Part shown: positions 13,401 to 26,758 of the stretch, piece by piece
Layout: every line of letters starts with the position of its first letter
Numbering within the stretch: the stretch's first letter is position 1
NCBI GenBank assembly: GCA_027574665.1
Contig: CM050650.1
Coordinates: 98,057,086-98,121,085 of the forward strand
Length of the DNA: 64,000 nt
Direction of reading: 5' to 3'
From: Rhynochetos jubatus
Lineage: Eukaryota > Chordata > Aves > Eurypygiformes > Rhynochetidae
Notes under the pieces: generated by a model
Database searches by the model: none
The model's input: the letters and a program-made list of their open reading frames with translations, nothing else
What the model was told of the DNA's origin: nothing
Made by a program: the position numbers and the translations under genes

Positions 13401-16400
13401 GTCCGTAATGCCATCTTAGTAACCAGATAGTCAAGGCAGTTGGAGACACGCTTGCAGTACAGAAGCGAGCTGGGTAAGAAGTGGGCTGGTGGCCTGGGAG
13501 GGATCTGCAGCAATGCAGCCCCTGTGTTTGGGGGAGGTGGTGAATGGAAGACTCGGGAGCCTAGGTTGTGGAGAGTGTTACCTTGGGGCATTTAAGGTGG
13601 AAGTCAGCAAGGCTGGATTTAGTACAGCAAAACTCCATGGGGAGCAAAGGAAACCAAGTCTGAAGTTTCTTCTGCTAGAGGGAAAAATGAAGATTGCTTT
13701 TTATTATCTCAAGGCAAGATTGCTGTGAATGGCAAATGCAATTTTGTACTAGAAGAAACTCTCATAGCTCTCCTCTCCTTTTCTTTTCTCTCCGTTTCTC
13801 CAATATTAGAATGTGATGGCTGAGAGTAATTTTGGCAGTAAAATATTCCAACACTAGGGAAAAATCTTGGTCATGTATTCCCTTACTCTCAGATGAAACA
13901 TAGTTGGAAAGAATTAGTGCTACCAAGTTCCTTAAAAGTCTTACAGTGATGACCTCTTGAAGAGAGTGAACTTTTGAGCAGTGCTTTATGTGTGTATGGG
14001 GGCATTAAAACCATTTTGTTTTACTGATTTTGGATGACTACAGGTCTGTTGAGGAAAGAAAGGCTGTTATTAGCCTGTGAGCCTCACAGGCCACTTAACT
14101 GCCTGCAGGCATACCAATTAAGAGGAATTATCATCCCAATTAACCATTGTCCCTTGCCAGTCAAAACTCATTTGGTTTAATTCAGCTCCCTAGGAAACGT
14201 CCCAATTAACCACATTTCCTAATTATCTGTGTCCTGATTAAGTGAAGTGTACTAGTATGGCCTGTATTAATAAAGGAGAGTATTCATGTTGTTTAAATCA
14301 TTTTCTAAGATTTTGGTTTGTGGGTGATGTTCTCAGAAAATGAATGTCCCAATTTGGGTTTTTGTTCTAGTAACTACAGACCTATAAGTCAGTTGGGCCA
14401 CTGTCATAAGTAATCTCAGCAGGACTTGCCAAAAAAGTGTTATTGGAAAACAAAGGCAGCAGAGGTGTTTGTATGTCCTGTTTTAGGCTGAAGGTTTCAT
14501 TCAGGTGGGATGCAACCGTGAGGCTGGTACTTCGGTTGGTGAATCCTTGCTTCTTGATCTCAAAAGATCTTTGCAGATTGCTGAGATACAAGGCCAGATT
14601 TTCTGTTAATCTAGAAAAACAGAATTATTAAAATAATTAATATAATACACAAAATTAGGCACAGAATGTATCTGAAAATGTGTGGTCTCCACCACACGAA
14701 ACACGTTCTGACTATACTCAACACTTAATCATTATGCTGTTTGCCTCAAGGTATGGTTTAGCTTGTTGACAGAGGACTTACCAGAGGCTGCCTGGGTCTG
14801 TGACCTGTGAATACACATGGAGTTGAGTTGCCTCCCAGTAATGTGTGACCCTGATACTTCGCATCACATAAATGAAACAAGATGATAGAAGTTGTTGGGA
14901 GGTGGGGGAGACCTTGAAAAAATTAAGACCCTAAGATACCTCATGCATTTGATTAAATTATATTGTGAGTGGAGTGTATTGCCTTTGTAATGTTATGTAG
15001 CTGAGTCTACTAATTATAATGTTAAAATTATTTTCATCCAAGAATCTCAAATCTTGACTGGACAGGAACATTTGCGGACGGAGATAGAGGTGAATCGATT
15101 ACATGTATAGAGTGAGGTTCCTGTATGGACTTCTTATAAGTTGATAATAAAAGAGCTGAGTACAGTTCCACACCCAGACATTTTATGCGCCTTGTCATGA
15201 CATCTTAATTGATTTGCCTGAACTTCCCTGCAATTCTTGTCAGAAAACCCTGAGACGCTTTTTGAAGCCTTGTATGACTGCAGTTACCCTCACTGACTTG
15301 CTCAACTTGGGCTTAAAATCAAGGAAACTTGGTCTTCATTTCTGAACAGGTGATCGCTGGCTGGGGGGAATTCATCACTGTCCCTGTTTTGGCAGAGGTG
15401 TGACCTAAATCTGCCAGCACGTGATAAATATGCATAGACAGAGCTTTTCAGTGATACAGAGGTTTTCATAGTGACTGTTTATAATCCCAAATGTCATTCA
15501 TTTGTCATTCACCAAATACAGGTTTCCTAAATAGTCTCAGGACTTCTCACCTTAGACCCACAACCACTTTGATTCTGAGGTGTGTGTTGAGTGGGTACCA
15601 GCAGGCCTCAGCAAGTGGAAAGGAACCACCACTGCTTGATGTCTGGGGAGCTCTGCTACTTTGAGCAACGCTAAATATTCTGCTTTCTGAATAAACATTT
15701 GTTTAGCATTTTCTTTTATGGCAATCTGACCATGACCAAGGTGAGTCAAGTGTGCACGAGGAGCCCTATATATGAGAATTAAGCCCTGCACTGACCCAGG
15801 AAAAGACAACTTATCAATCCTGAAATACTGAAAGTGTAGCATACAGCAAAGGGAAATTACTGTGCAAAAATGATAACCAAAACAATCAGGAAGTAAGCAG
15901 GCTCACAAGAAAAAAGAGAAAAGTCTGTTTTATCTTCTCTGGGTGGCTTAGGTATCTCTATTTATGTTTGAATCAGATAAAAGTGGTACTGAAAGAGGAA
16001 AGAAAGTGTCAGTGGCTTGATTGCTTTCATCATTTTTACTGTGGGAGATATTAAAAACATTAACAATAGATAGTATCGTAAGAGGTTTCTGATAACTTGT
16101 AATTCTTTGCAGCCAGCTGGGAATGAAAAAGCTTGAAAATGTTTCCCATGAGAAAAATTTCTCTGTCACAATGAAATTTTCATTTTCTGTCTTTTATGCT
16201 GTGACTTTTCTGTCAGTCCCACTTGGGAAGTATTGAGCAAGGCAATATTAAAAAAATAATAATTCTCTAGAGTACTCCTTCAGCACTGTCACATAATTTG
16301 AAAACAGCTGAACCGCACTCTTGTCACTCTCTCAAAGCTGAGATAAAGTATTTTCATTCATGATTGTTCTTGAGGTTTCCCTACTCGCAAGATTTGCTTA

Positions 16401-16430
16401 AAAGTTTAAGTTCCTCAAACCCTAGATAAC
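13401..16430 (+). other. Upstream intron; contains an AATTAA motif cluster
   Basis: AT-rich intronic DNA between two LTRs. The notable part is 14110-14255, where CCAATTAA occurs three times, two of them as an exact 12-mer, with further TAATTA/GATTAA motifs. No coding or mobile element was recognised elsewhere in this stretch. Confidence 0.55.
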
Positions 16431-16957
16431 TGTTGTGGTTTAACGCAGCACGCAGCTAAAACACCGCAAAGCTCACTCCCCGACACTCCCCTGAGGGAAT
16501 GGGGGAGAGAAATTAAAAAAAAAAAAAAAATCAAAACCCCCAAACCTTGGATTGAGATAAAGACTATAATAGGATAGAATAAGAAGTTGATAATGATACC
16601 AGAATATGCAGAGCAAATGATGCACAATACAATTGCTTACCACCCACTGACCAATGCCCAGCCAGCTCCTCACCCACGGCCCTGCCCAGCCAAACCCTTA
16701 GTTTATATACTGAGTGTGATGTCATGTGGTGTGGAATATCCCTTTGGCAAGTTTGGGTCAGCTGTCCTGGCTGCACTCCCTCCCAGCTTCTTGATGGCAG
16801 GGCATGAGAAGCTGAAAAGTCCTTGAGTAGTGTAAGCACTACTTAGCAACAACTAAACCAGCAGTGTGTTATCAACATTATTCTCACCCTAAATCCAAAA
16901 CACACTATACCAGGTACTAGGAAGAAAATTAACTCTATCCCAGCTGAAACCAGGACA
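16431..16957 (-). mobile_element. Solo LTR of an avian endogenous retrovirus (copy B, same family as 3816-4372)
   Basis: Bounded by TGTTGTGG on the left and ACCAGGACA on the right. On the - strand it reads TGTCCTGGTTTCAGCTGGG, then CAGCTTCTCATGCCCTGCC, a TATATAAAC promoter box (complement of about 16701-16709) and a pyrimidine-rich right end. It aligns by eye along its whole length with the LTR at 3816-4372, with many substitutions and small indels, including a run of 16 A at 16515-16530 and loss of the left-hand ACCCCAGTG block. It is diverged enough to be an independent older insertion. No target-site duplication was recognised. Confidence 0.85.
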
Positions 16958-18164
16958 TGCAAAGTTCAAATTGGAAATCAACGCACTTAGGTTAAGGATT
17001 ATGTGTTGTACATGTATCATTCTCAGAACTGAGGAAACAATGTTCAACTGGTACTTACCCTTTTCTTTTTTTGAGGATTGATGAAGCAAAACAGGATTTA
17101 CGTAATTTTCTGTTGGCTAGATGTGTTGTATAGTGATGACAATGATTGAAGCTGTGAGTACCAAAAGATGAAATTACCAAAGCCAGAATTCCAGGAATTA
17201 ACCTGCCTAAGATTGACCAGGTACCCACATCCTTAAGGACATAGTCTCCGCAAGCAAACTGTGCAAGACAATTTAAAATTTGAATGTTTCTTTTAGCTGT
17301 ATCACATTCTTTACCAATGGGAAAAAAAAACTTTCACTATTTTGATTATGGTTTTGTGTTCAGGGCCACTGCGAATTTAACTATTATTTGCATGGGGAAA
17401 GCATAGGAATGTGATATTTTGCAATATTTTTTTTCTTCTCACTGTTGCGTTGGTGGTTAGAGCACATCAGTGTTCAAAAGGCCTGCCTCTTCCAAGCATT
17501 CTAGCTGCCAAGTTCTGTACTAATTGCAGAAACTCAAGGGAAATAGCAGAAAAACCTTTGAAGGATAAAGCATAATGGTTGAAACAGAAAATTCTGAAAG
17601 CATGGTAGAAGAGTATCAGTGCTCTGATAGGAAAGCCTCATAGAAACCTGGATTTTTTCCTGATTTTAATTACTTCAGGTTTTTTTGTTTGAGTAATACC
17701 ATCAATAGGAAAACACTCATCATGAAAACTAACCTGCTTATTATAACTGTGGGATTTATAGATGAAAGAGAGTAATGCAGGTAAACTACAGTTACAAGTT
17801 ACAGTTTTGAATTTTCATCAGCATCCTGAAAGAACTAAGCCACTCTGGATTTCAGCAAAGAGTTAATACTGGCAATTGGAGCAATTGATTATGGTCTTAT
17901 CCCATTTTTAATCTGCTGATACCATGTGCCTCTGCATGTTCCTGTCAAAACAAGTTCTAGACATTTCCTACCTGTTGTTCAAAATACTTTTTTTCCCACC
18001 TGATTAATCCACACTCCTGCTAGCTCAATCGACTTCCCTCTGCTACTTGGTTGGGCAGGGAGAGGAGGGAGATTTGGTGTATTACCGTTCCTTATTCAGT
18101 TTATCCATGGTGAAATTATTTCATGATTTTGTAAACCTCAGTCTTATCTCCTTCAGTATTTATT
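16958..18164 (+). other. Upstream intron, no recognisable element
   Basis: AT-rich intronic DNA without recognised coding or repeat content. It ends where a CR1 copy begins. Confidence 0.55.
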
Positions 18165-18657
18165 GTGTCCATTTCTGGGCTCTCCAGCACAAGAGAGAGG
18201 TGGACACACTGCAGAGAGACCAGCACAGGGTCATGAACGTGATTAAGGGACTGGAGCATCTATTGTATAAGTAGATGCTGACAGAGCTGGGACTGTTCAG
18301 CCTGTAGGAAAGAAAGCTCAGGGGGATCTCATCAATGCTCATAAATACTGGAAGGGAGCATGCAATGAAGACAGAGCCAGGCGCTTTTCAGTGGTGCCCA
18401 GTGACAGGATCAGAGGCAGCAGACACAATCTGAAATACAGGTCGTTCTTTTTGGACTTAAAGGAACACTTTTCCACTGTGAAAGTGACTGAGCACTGGCC
18501 CAGGTTGCCCGGAGAGGTTGTGGAGTCTCCATCCTTGGAGATACTCAAAAGCCAGCTGGACACAGGTCTGGGCAACTGGCTCTAGATGGCTCTTCTTGAG
18601 TGGGAGAGTTGGACCAGGTGACCTCTGGAGGTCTTTTCCATGTTCACCATCCTGTGA
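18165..18657 (+). mobile_element. CR1 LINE, 5'-truncated copy (different subfamily)
   Basis: Reads in sense with the host gene: GTGTCCATTTCTGGGCTC, then GGACTGGAGCATCT, CTGGGACTGTTCAGCCTG, GTGGTGCCCAGTGACAGG, GAGAGGTTGTGGAGTCTCC and TTGGACCAGGTGACCTC, ending near CCTGTGA. These are successive landmarks of the C-terminal ORF2 and 3' UTR of the CR1 subfamily whose tail reads TTGGACCAGATGACCTCC. Frame breaks and stops are present. The terminal octamer repeats are eroded. Confidence 0.9.
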
Positions 18658-21600
18658 ACATTCACCTCTAAACAGAAGCATCCAGGTGTCTGATGTCTTA
18701 CCTCTTAAGATATCGCTCCATCCCTGGCCTTCCATTGTACCATCTCTCTATTACATCCTCCAATATATTCTTATCCATCCTCCGTATAACTCCATGACAT
18801 CTGTCTTCAGATGAGTAGACCAGAATTTCGCTTCTTGCACAGGATTTTACATAAGAAGTAAAATGAACTGTCTTGTTCTCAGTACCCTTTTTGATGATTC
18901 CTGAAGCTTTTCTGGCTTTTTAACTGTCACTTTCTATTGAACTGTTGGGGATATTAGGGTCGATGTTTCCACTTCTGCGGAGCACTTAATCTGAGGTACT
19001 TTTAACCTCATTGACCAGAGAATTCAACGTTAAGTGTTTTGAGAAAACTCTGTTCATTGTAGCAAGGGTCTCATTGACTTGGATTGCAGTTCTGATTGCT
19101 GCTTGACATTAAGTCACGTTCTGGGAATCTCAGTCTGGAAACTGAAACCTCTAAGAACAAGTGTCAGCATAGCTGACTTGCCCGGTCCAGCTGATGTGTC
19201 TATCCGATGCTCTTCTTTCTCCTTCACTGTATAGTTTTTAACTTTTGCAGCTGTTAAAACAACAGTTCGATGAACAGTTTATTTCAGTACACAATGGACC
19301 TTCAGCACTGTATGAGTCCACACAGTGACTAACAAGGGCTCTTGTTGGAAAAGCCATTTATTCCACCCTGTCTATGGGCATATCAAAATTAATATAAAGC
19401 ATATATTTTCAGAGTATTGCAGGAAATCAGAGATAATGGATGGGAATGTAGACTAATACTTTTCCTGTCTTGCAACTGTGACTAAAAATTCATGTCAAAA
19501 TTAAATAAAATTGCTATTTAATTAATATACAGTTTTGTCTGCAGAGTTTCCAGTATACATTAGCAGCCTATTTTCATTTTCACTTTTGGGATTAAATATT
19601 GTACTTTTTTTTTTTTTTTTTTATATATATATATATATATATTAGCAATTGTAGACTCCTACAAAATTCTTATATCTACCATTTAAGACTACAGAAAACA
19701 TACAGACTATTCACCCCAAACTTTTTTATTTATGTTGTTGTCAAAACATTGCTGGCAGCTGTGAAATCCTTTGGGGAGAACTGGATCAAGTAATTGTGAG
19801 AATGCACTGCAGGGGTATGCAGTTCTTTGTGTCAGTGAGTAACTGTTTTCCACTCTTTATTCTCTGCTAATTCTTAAATATATTTTAAATTGTTGAACGT
19901 ATTACCTATTTAGAGAAAAGCAAATCTAACTTCTCTTTTCTCAGTTTAGTATGACTAATACTGATTCATGGTTGTATTCTGTAAGTCTGTCATGTTCAGA
20001 GACCTTCACCTTCAGTTGCTTGTAGAGAAGCTGTGAGTGTTGTATAGTAGTCCAAAAGCAGAGATAGGTATTTCATTATTCTACTTGCTATATTTCAAGC
20101 TTAAGGAAACTGAAAATAGTCCCCAGACGAGGAGACAAGGAAGCTCAAACAGGCTCATGAAGTCTTGAGTGTTGACAGGGTGGTCCTTCCACTCTAGGCT
20201 CATTGTTTAATGTAAATAGATAAAAAATAGATTTGCTTTTTATCCTGAAAGCATAAGATAAAGTACAGGAATTCTCTTTTCAAAGTAATTGTAATAAATT
20301 CTAACTGTCAAGGAGAAGAATTAACTTTTAGCTATTGTTTCTACTTTAATACTGAGGTTAAAGCATATCCACAGAGTGGTCCTCAGCTTAGGGGATATTA
20401 AATTCTTACTTGCAGGTTGTATTAGTGCAACAAAAAGAGTGGTATGTGTCTTCTCTCCTGCTCATCTCGTAGCGTATGAGTTGGCAATTAACGTACGCTC
20501 CTGGGAAATGACAAAATGTCATTCTGAACTCCATCAACCAAAGCTGATCCCAGACTCCCAGAACAGAAGCAGAAGCTCCAACAGGGAAGCTGTTGCTTTA
20601 TGTACAGTGTTCTTTCTCACTGCTTTTTGCATTTTAAAGAGAGCAACACCAACAGGTACACCTCATGAGACACCTGATGCTGTGTGTATTGGGTGTGTGC
20701 CGATACAGCCTACAGAGCTTCTCAAGGCACTGCCATGAAGGTAGACCTGGTGTTCAGAGATCAAGCTGAACAGCTTATACCTTTTAAGCCTACACCAGTT
20801 GTGAATGGTTGCCAGCCCAGAAGTCTCTGCTCTAGTGAACTTTGGGAAAATAGTATAGGAAACCCATGAAGTTGTGTTGCCTTCATGTTCAGGTAAATCT
20901 GAGCAGGGGAAAGTTCAGAATTGTAGTTATGACTTTAGAGGTAACTGCTTTACTCTCAGTTTTGGTGTTCGTGGCTTTCGGTATTCAGGAATGCTGAATG
21001 CAAAAAAGGCAGACAATCTTACATGTAGAAAACGCTGGTTTATCATCTACAATTTATAAAGAGAAGGCAGATAATGTAATATGCAAGTGTAGGTAACAAC
21101 TCTACTATTAAATTTTCCAGTTTCACAAAGGAACTGTTTTGATCAATATTTTAATTTCACTTGGGCAGGATGGGGAAGATACCCCAGCAGATGGTTGTCA
21201 TAAACCCCATACCTCATTCTGGAATTAGCGTACAAAGCTATCCAGCTTGGCATTAACTACACAGCATAATTTTCCTGCATGTTTGTGCCAAAAGGAATCT
21301 GGCATAGAGAATATTTTTTCTAATTATTTTTAGATTTTATTAATCAACATCAGACCTGCTTAACCTGTGGTTGCTCTATCCATAAATCTGTATATTTCAT
21401 AGTTTTACAAGGAAAAAAAGTCAGTTATCATACAACAGTGACTTAAATCACTAATTGCTAGCATTATTGGGTAACTTGCTTAGAATGTAATTTTTTTTGG
21501 TACTGTAACATGCTATTGGCTGATGGTGAGTCGGAGTGAAATGGCTGTACCTAAATTACAAGTAAGCTTTTTGAGAAGAGGGAAGTTAAGAAAAGATACT

Positions 21601-24323
21601 AATACCCATGAGGATAAAGTTTTCATTGTTAAGATTATTTGAATTTTTAACACTTTTGATTTTTCAGTGGGGGAACAATTCCTCAGTGTACATTCATGTA
21701 AAAGGAAGAAAGGTAGTATCATCACAAGGAACTCTTCCTCATCCATTGTCCATCTCATCCATTGACTCAGTATACATAGTATCCTAAGAAGTATTTTCAT
21801 TTCATCCTAACTCTGAAATAAAATTAAAAACCCACAACCCACTATGCAAATGTAGGCCATTCCCTATAGGGCAGTCTGAAAGCATATTGACCCCAGGAGA
21901 AGTTTTTGAAATTTCCATTCCTGTTTGTGTAATACATTCCAAAGCTAACGACATGTTTTCTTCAGAAGGACCTCTGGAGTAAGGATAAAAAATACCTTTG
22001 ACAGATACTAGATACCTCTGAAAGGGTTTAGGTATTTGTATAAAGTGAATGAACACCAGCGAAGGCCAGGAGCTTACTGTGTGTTACCTGTGAACAAAGT
22101 TTTCTGTGAGAAAAATGGTATGGATAACAGTTCTGTATCACAGACTGATGATAAAAATAATAAATAGAATCTCAACAGAGAAATTGGGATGTTTCTGATT
22201 TAGACCTTAAAAACCAAGGACCATTGACAAACTTTTCAACAACATAATGGAATCAAAACAGGTGGCATTGAGTCCTCTGAAGAAGGAAGACTTCTGTCAT
22301 CTTTTCTATAGTTCAGAAAAGACAGCTGATGAACAGCAAAGGTAAACATTTTCCTTCTTTGCATACTGGGACACAGGCACGCAGTGGCAAGAGCTGTGTG
22401 GCAGCAGTCCCACCACCACCAAACCCCTCTACCAGAAGAGGAAGGGTAGCCCAGGGAGGGTTCTTATACCACCAGCTGATACTCATTCTGCTGTTAGAAA
22501 CTCCTCCTAAATTTTGGTGTTTAATAGTGTGTATCTTAAGCTTCTTGGGCCTCTGACCAGTGTGGCTTAATACAGGAATTTGATGTGTGACTAATAATGC
22601 TATCAAACTTGAATTGTTTCATCATTTATTGTGCCTTACAGAGACATAACTGGAATAATTTATCTGGGATATGCCAGTAAAAATGAGAACCCTACTTGGA
22701 ATTTATCTCTTGAACTCAGCTTTGTAACTCAGTCATTCATCTCTCTTTGGAATCGTTCAAAATATCTGATGTAACAAATGTGGATCCAAATGTCTCAATA
22801 CTTTTTTCCCAGTTGTTCATTCCTTTAACAAATGGCTGACAAATAACTAACTTTGAAAAGAAGACAGAACTGTAGAAAAGAGGATGACCATTTCTTCATG
22901 AAAAATGATTTTTCGTGTCTGCACTTTACTGAGATACTAGATATGTTCTTTTTCCTGGTCTTGGAAAAGGAAGTTTGGTATGCTCATCTTTGTGATACAG
23001 GTGACTGATGTGTGATGCCTGAGTCAGGCCACAACCTCCCAGAATTCAGAAATGTTGAGAACTAGAAGAGTTTCCCTATGAAGCTTGAGTCAGGAAATCA
23101 TGTTGGCTTTAAGACCTACTAATGGGATAATAGAAACCAGGGAATAGAAGTCCAAGAGAGCAAGCAGTGCTTGCTATTTTCCATTGGATCTAAATGAAAC
23201 TTTATGTGTTTTGTAAACTGATATTTTAACTGATATGATTGAATGAAGAAGAGGAAAAATGAGCCCTTTATGTTTATTATCTTTTTATTCAGGGCCAGGG
23301 GAAATTAATTTATAAATAATGTATCTGCCCTTTACACTGTTATTCATGCTTTTGAAAGCTCCACTGGCTGTTCTGCAATTATGATAATGATGGCTTTGAC
23401 CCAGTGTTCAGTGCACGAAGTCTGATGCTTAAACTGTGCTGCTGAGTGTGGGTTCGTTGATCTGTTTCCAGTCTTTTAGTATTTACTTCTGTAAGTATGC
23501 TAAAAAAGCAAAAGAAGTAAGGCTAATATGGTACGTTTTACAAATAAAATCATGTATTTTTCATAGTGATTTGTACATATCTTTCATCTTGTCCATACTT
23601 TGCATTTTGCTTATGAAGAGGGGGAACTTTTTAGTGTATAGTTTTTCTTTGGGAATGGACAGGACAGATGGTTTGGATGAGGACAAGAGTGTCACAGTCC
23701 CATAGGGATTCTGCGTCACATGACTAGGAATGTTTGGCATATTACCAGCATGCTAATGGTCATGTTGTTTCCTTTTAGTTCTGATGACTAAATATGTTCC
23801 TCATAAAGAAAAGTCAAATCACCTCCCCATGAAAATGTAGGTGAGTTCACAGATGTCCCTGAACTTGTAGTCAAGCACTGGGGAAGGGTAGGAATTCCTG
23901 CTTTTGATGCACTGTATAACCTTATGGAAGATATTTAACACTGATGCAACTTGATACCTAATTAGGAAAATGAGCATAATCATACATAATTAGTGTTCTT
24001 ATTCCATAGAAGAGTGTGAAGCAAATTTGCTACAAGAGCTTGAAATACAAAAACCTTTGTAAGTGCATAATATGATCTAGTTCTTCAGTCTGCTGACCTC
24101 AACTTATAATGAAGAAGCTGCAACAAATAAATACATGAACAAGGTTTGTGTTAGCTAATGATTTTTCTGATATAATGGAGCTTAAGATATCTGCATCAGA
24201 CCCTTCCCAAATTAGAAGAAAAGAATCTGTTTTAAAAACTCAGAAAATGGCAACAAAAGAGAAGAAAATGCAGGAAACTAAAAATTACATTAAAATCCTT
24301 TTGTTGTAATGACTTACAATTCC
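18658..24323 (+). other. Upstream intron with one T-run/TA microsatellite
   Basis: AT-rich intronic DNA. It holds a run of 18 T followed by about ten TA units at 19605-19642. No transposon or exon was recognised. The open frames here (for example 20376-20738) show no domain and no splice context. Confidence 0.55.
19605..19642. repeat. Poly(T) followed by (TA)n
   Basis: Eighteen T residues run directly into about ten TA dinucleotides. Simple sequence, likely length-variable. Confidence 0.95.
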
Positions 24324-25800
24324 TAGAATCATTGAATCATTTAGGTTGGGAAATACCTTTAAGATCGTCAAGTCCAACCATTAACCTAACACTGCCAAGT
24401 CCACCACTAAACCATGTCCCTGAGCACCTCGTCCACATATCTCCTAAATACCTCCAGGGATGGTGACTCAACCACCTCCCTGGGCAGCCCCTTCCAGTGC
24501 CTGACAACCCTTCCAGTGAAGAAATTTTTCCTTATGTCCAATCTAAATTTCCCCTGGCACAACTTGAGGCCATTTCCTCTGGTCCTGTCGCTTGTAACTT
24601 GGAAGAAGAGACCAACACCCACCTCTGCAACCTCCTTTCAGGTAGTTGTAGAGAGAGATGAGGTCTGCTCTGAGCCTCCTCTTCCCCAAGCTGAACAACC
24701 TCAGCTCCCTCAGCCGCTTCTCACAGGACTTGTGCTCCAGACCCTTCCCCAGCTCCACTGCCCTTCTCTGGACACGGTCCAGCACCTCAATGTCTTTCTT
24801 GCAGTGAGGGGCCCAGAACTGAACACAGGATTCGAGGTGCATCCTCACCAGTGCCCAGTACAGGGGGACAATCCCTGCCCTAGTCCTGCTGGCCACACTG
24901 TTCCTGATGCAGGCCAGGATGTCATGGCCTTTTTGCCCACCTGGGCACACTGCTGGGTCATATTCAGTCGGCTGTTGACCAACACCCCCAGGTCCTTTTC
25001 CACCAGGGAGCTTTCCAGCCACTTGTCCCCAAGCCTGTTGCATTGCATGATGTTGTTGTAATTCCCCAGATCCTCCTTCCAGCCCTTCTTGTAGATGGAT
25101 GTCACATTTGCTAACCTCCAGTCAATTTGTACGTCCTTGGTTAGCCAGGACTGATAGATCATGAAAAGTGGTTTGATGAGCACTTCTGCCAGCTCCTTCA
25201 GTACCCCTGGGTGGATCCAATCTGGCCCCATAGACTTGTGGGTGTCTAAGTGATGCAGCAGATCACTAACCATTTCCCCTTGGATTATGGGGGCTTCATT
25301 CTTCTCCTCATCCCTGTCTGCCATCACAGGGGGCTGAGTACTTGGAGAACAACTGATCTTACTGTTAAAGACTGAGGCAAGGAAGGCATTAAGTACCTCA
25401 GCCTTTTCCTCATCCTTTGTCACTGTATTTCCCCTCGCATCCACTCAAGGATGGAGATTCTCCTTACCCGTCCTTTTGTTGCTAATGTATTTACAGAAAC
25501 ATTTTTTATCGCCTTTCACAGCAGTAGCCAAATTAAGTTCTAGCTGGGTTTGGGCCTTTGTAGTTTTCTCCCTGCATAACCTCCCAACATAGCATCATAG
25601 AATAATTGTGAATGATTGTGGTTGTGAGACTTCTCCCAGCTGCTTTTACAGTATTTCATCTTCATCCTGGTTGGGTGGTCTACAACAGACTCACACCGTG
25701 GTATCTGCCTGTTTGGCCTTCTGTCTGATTCTCACCCACGAGCACTCAACCCTATCGTTACCATCATTAAGCTCTGGACAATCAAAACACTCCTGACAAT
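24324..25800 (-). mobile_element. CR1 LINE with internal deletions, retaining endonuclease-, RT- and 3'-end segments
   Basis: On the - strand the order is as follows. Endonuclease-region sequence lies at about 25615-25800, the complement of ATCCTGGTTGGGTGGTCTAC and GATTGTGAGACTTCTCCCAGC types. The region between endonuclease and RT lies at about 25440-25592. The start of RT follows (residues like [44 protein letters not shown]), then the C-terminal part ([34 protein letters not shown]) and a tail at 24324. Two segments are missing: one near 25592-25615, and one near 25045 where DLGNY runs straight into NNIMQ, removing the RT catalytic core. A full avian CR1 is about 4.5 kb, so this is a decayed, internally deleted copy. 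The 199- and 166-residue - frames are parts of it. Confidence 0.92.
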
Positions 25801-26758
25801 TCTACTGTCAGCCTTACATAGTTTTCAACAACAAGGACAGGAGTGCATGTTGACCATAATATTTGTGTCTGAGATCATAAAATAAGCAATGCCTCTTGAA
25901 ATGTTGCATCATTTAGCAATATGCTACAATACCTGTACAGATATGTGTATTATTATAACCTTCTGCTGATGAAGTCCAACAAAGATTCATTGCTAAAAAG
26001 CAGTGTGCCTGGACAGACGAGATCAAACAAGCACAGCAAGCGATGATGATGATGATACAAGTGACCCACTTAGCCAGGGGAAGAAAAAGAATGATAACTA
26101 TGAGAAACAAAAGACAGATGGCTATACTAAACATAACAGACTTCTTAAAATGTCTGTAGCCCAAGGGTATAGACAGCTACAAGTTGAATATTGGCAGGTC
26201 ATTTATCCAGCATGTCAGAGTAAAAAAGACTGTTCTTTAGTAAAGAGGAAAAGAAGTACTGGGCAGGAGCTGAGTGTATTATCCTTATAGTGCCCATTGT
26301 TTTCCCAGCAGATGAAGATGGGTGAATCTTGTGTAGAAGAATAAAAGAAGCTTTAGGAAAAGGAGCCTTTAGAGAGATTGTTAATTTAAGATTATCCTCA
26401 AGTACCCGTATTCTGTTACATTCCCTTTCACTTGTCCTTTCTTATAAACATGATGACTGATCCATGCTAAAATAGCTGGATGCTCTGTTTGTGACCCATA
26501 GTCCTGTGGTGAAGTACTCCCAGGATTTATAAGGTTGTAAGTGAGATTTATCTGATCTCAGATAGTGATGGTCTTCTGTGTCCATTGTAGTTGCCATGAG
26601 GTGGAAAAGATGTTTAATTCTTTCCTTTAGCAAACTTCTGATTTTCAACTGAGAAAAATCCTGTCTCCTTGGTGAAAGAGGTGAGACTGACGTCACCTGT
26701 GAAATGGAGTAACAGGTGGAATTGGAATAACAATGGTGAAAGCTGAGTGACATTTAAA
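25801..26758 (+). other. Upstream intron between two CR1 copies
   Basis: AT-rich intronic DNA. A short GAT microsatellite lies at about 26042-26056. The 95-residue + frame at 26003-26290 contains this repeat and has no recognisable domain. Confidence 0.55.

Noticed and set aside
3816-16957. The two related - strand LTRs (3816-4372 and 16431-16957) as the two ends of one provirus
   Set aside because: They differ by many substitutions and indels, the 12 kb between them contains no retroviral gag/pol/env-like sequence, and an unrelated LTR and a CR1 lie inside. Independent solo LTRs fit better.
24414-25061. 215-residue open frame on the + strand
   Set aside because: It is the antisense shadow of the - strand CR1 at 24324-25800.
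26003-26290. 95-residue + frame with an acidic Asp run
   Set aside because: The Asp run comes from a GAT microsatellite. There is no domain, no splice context and no second frame support.
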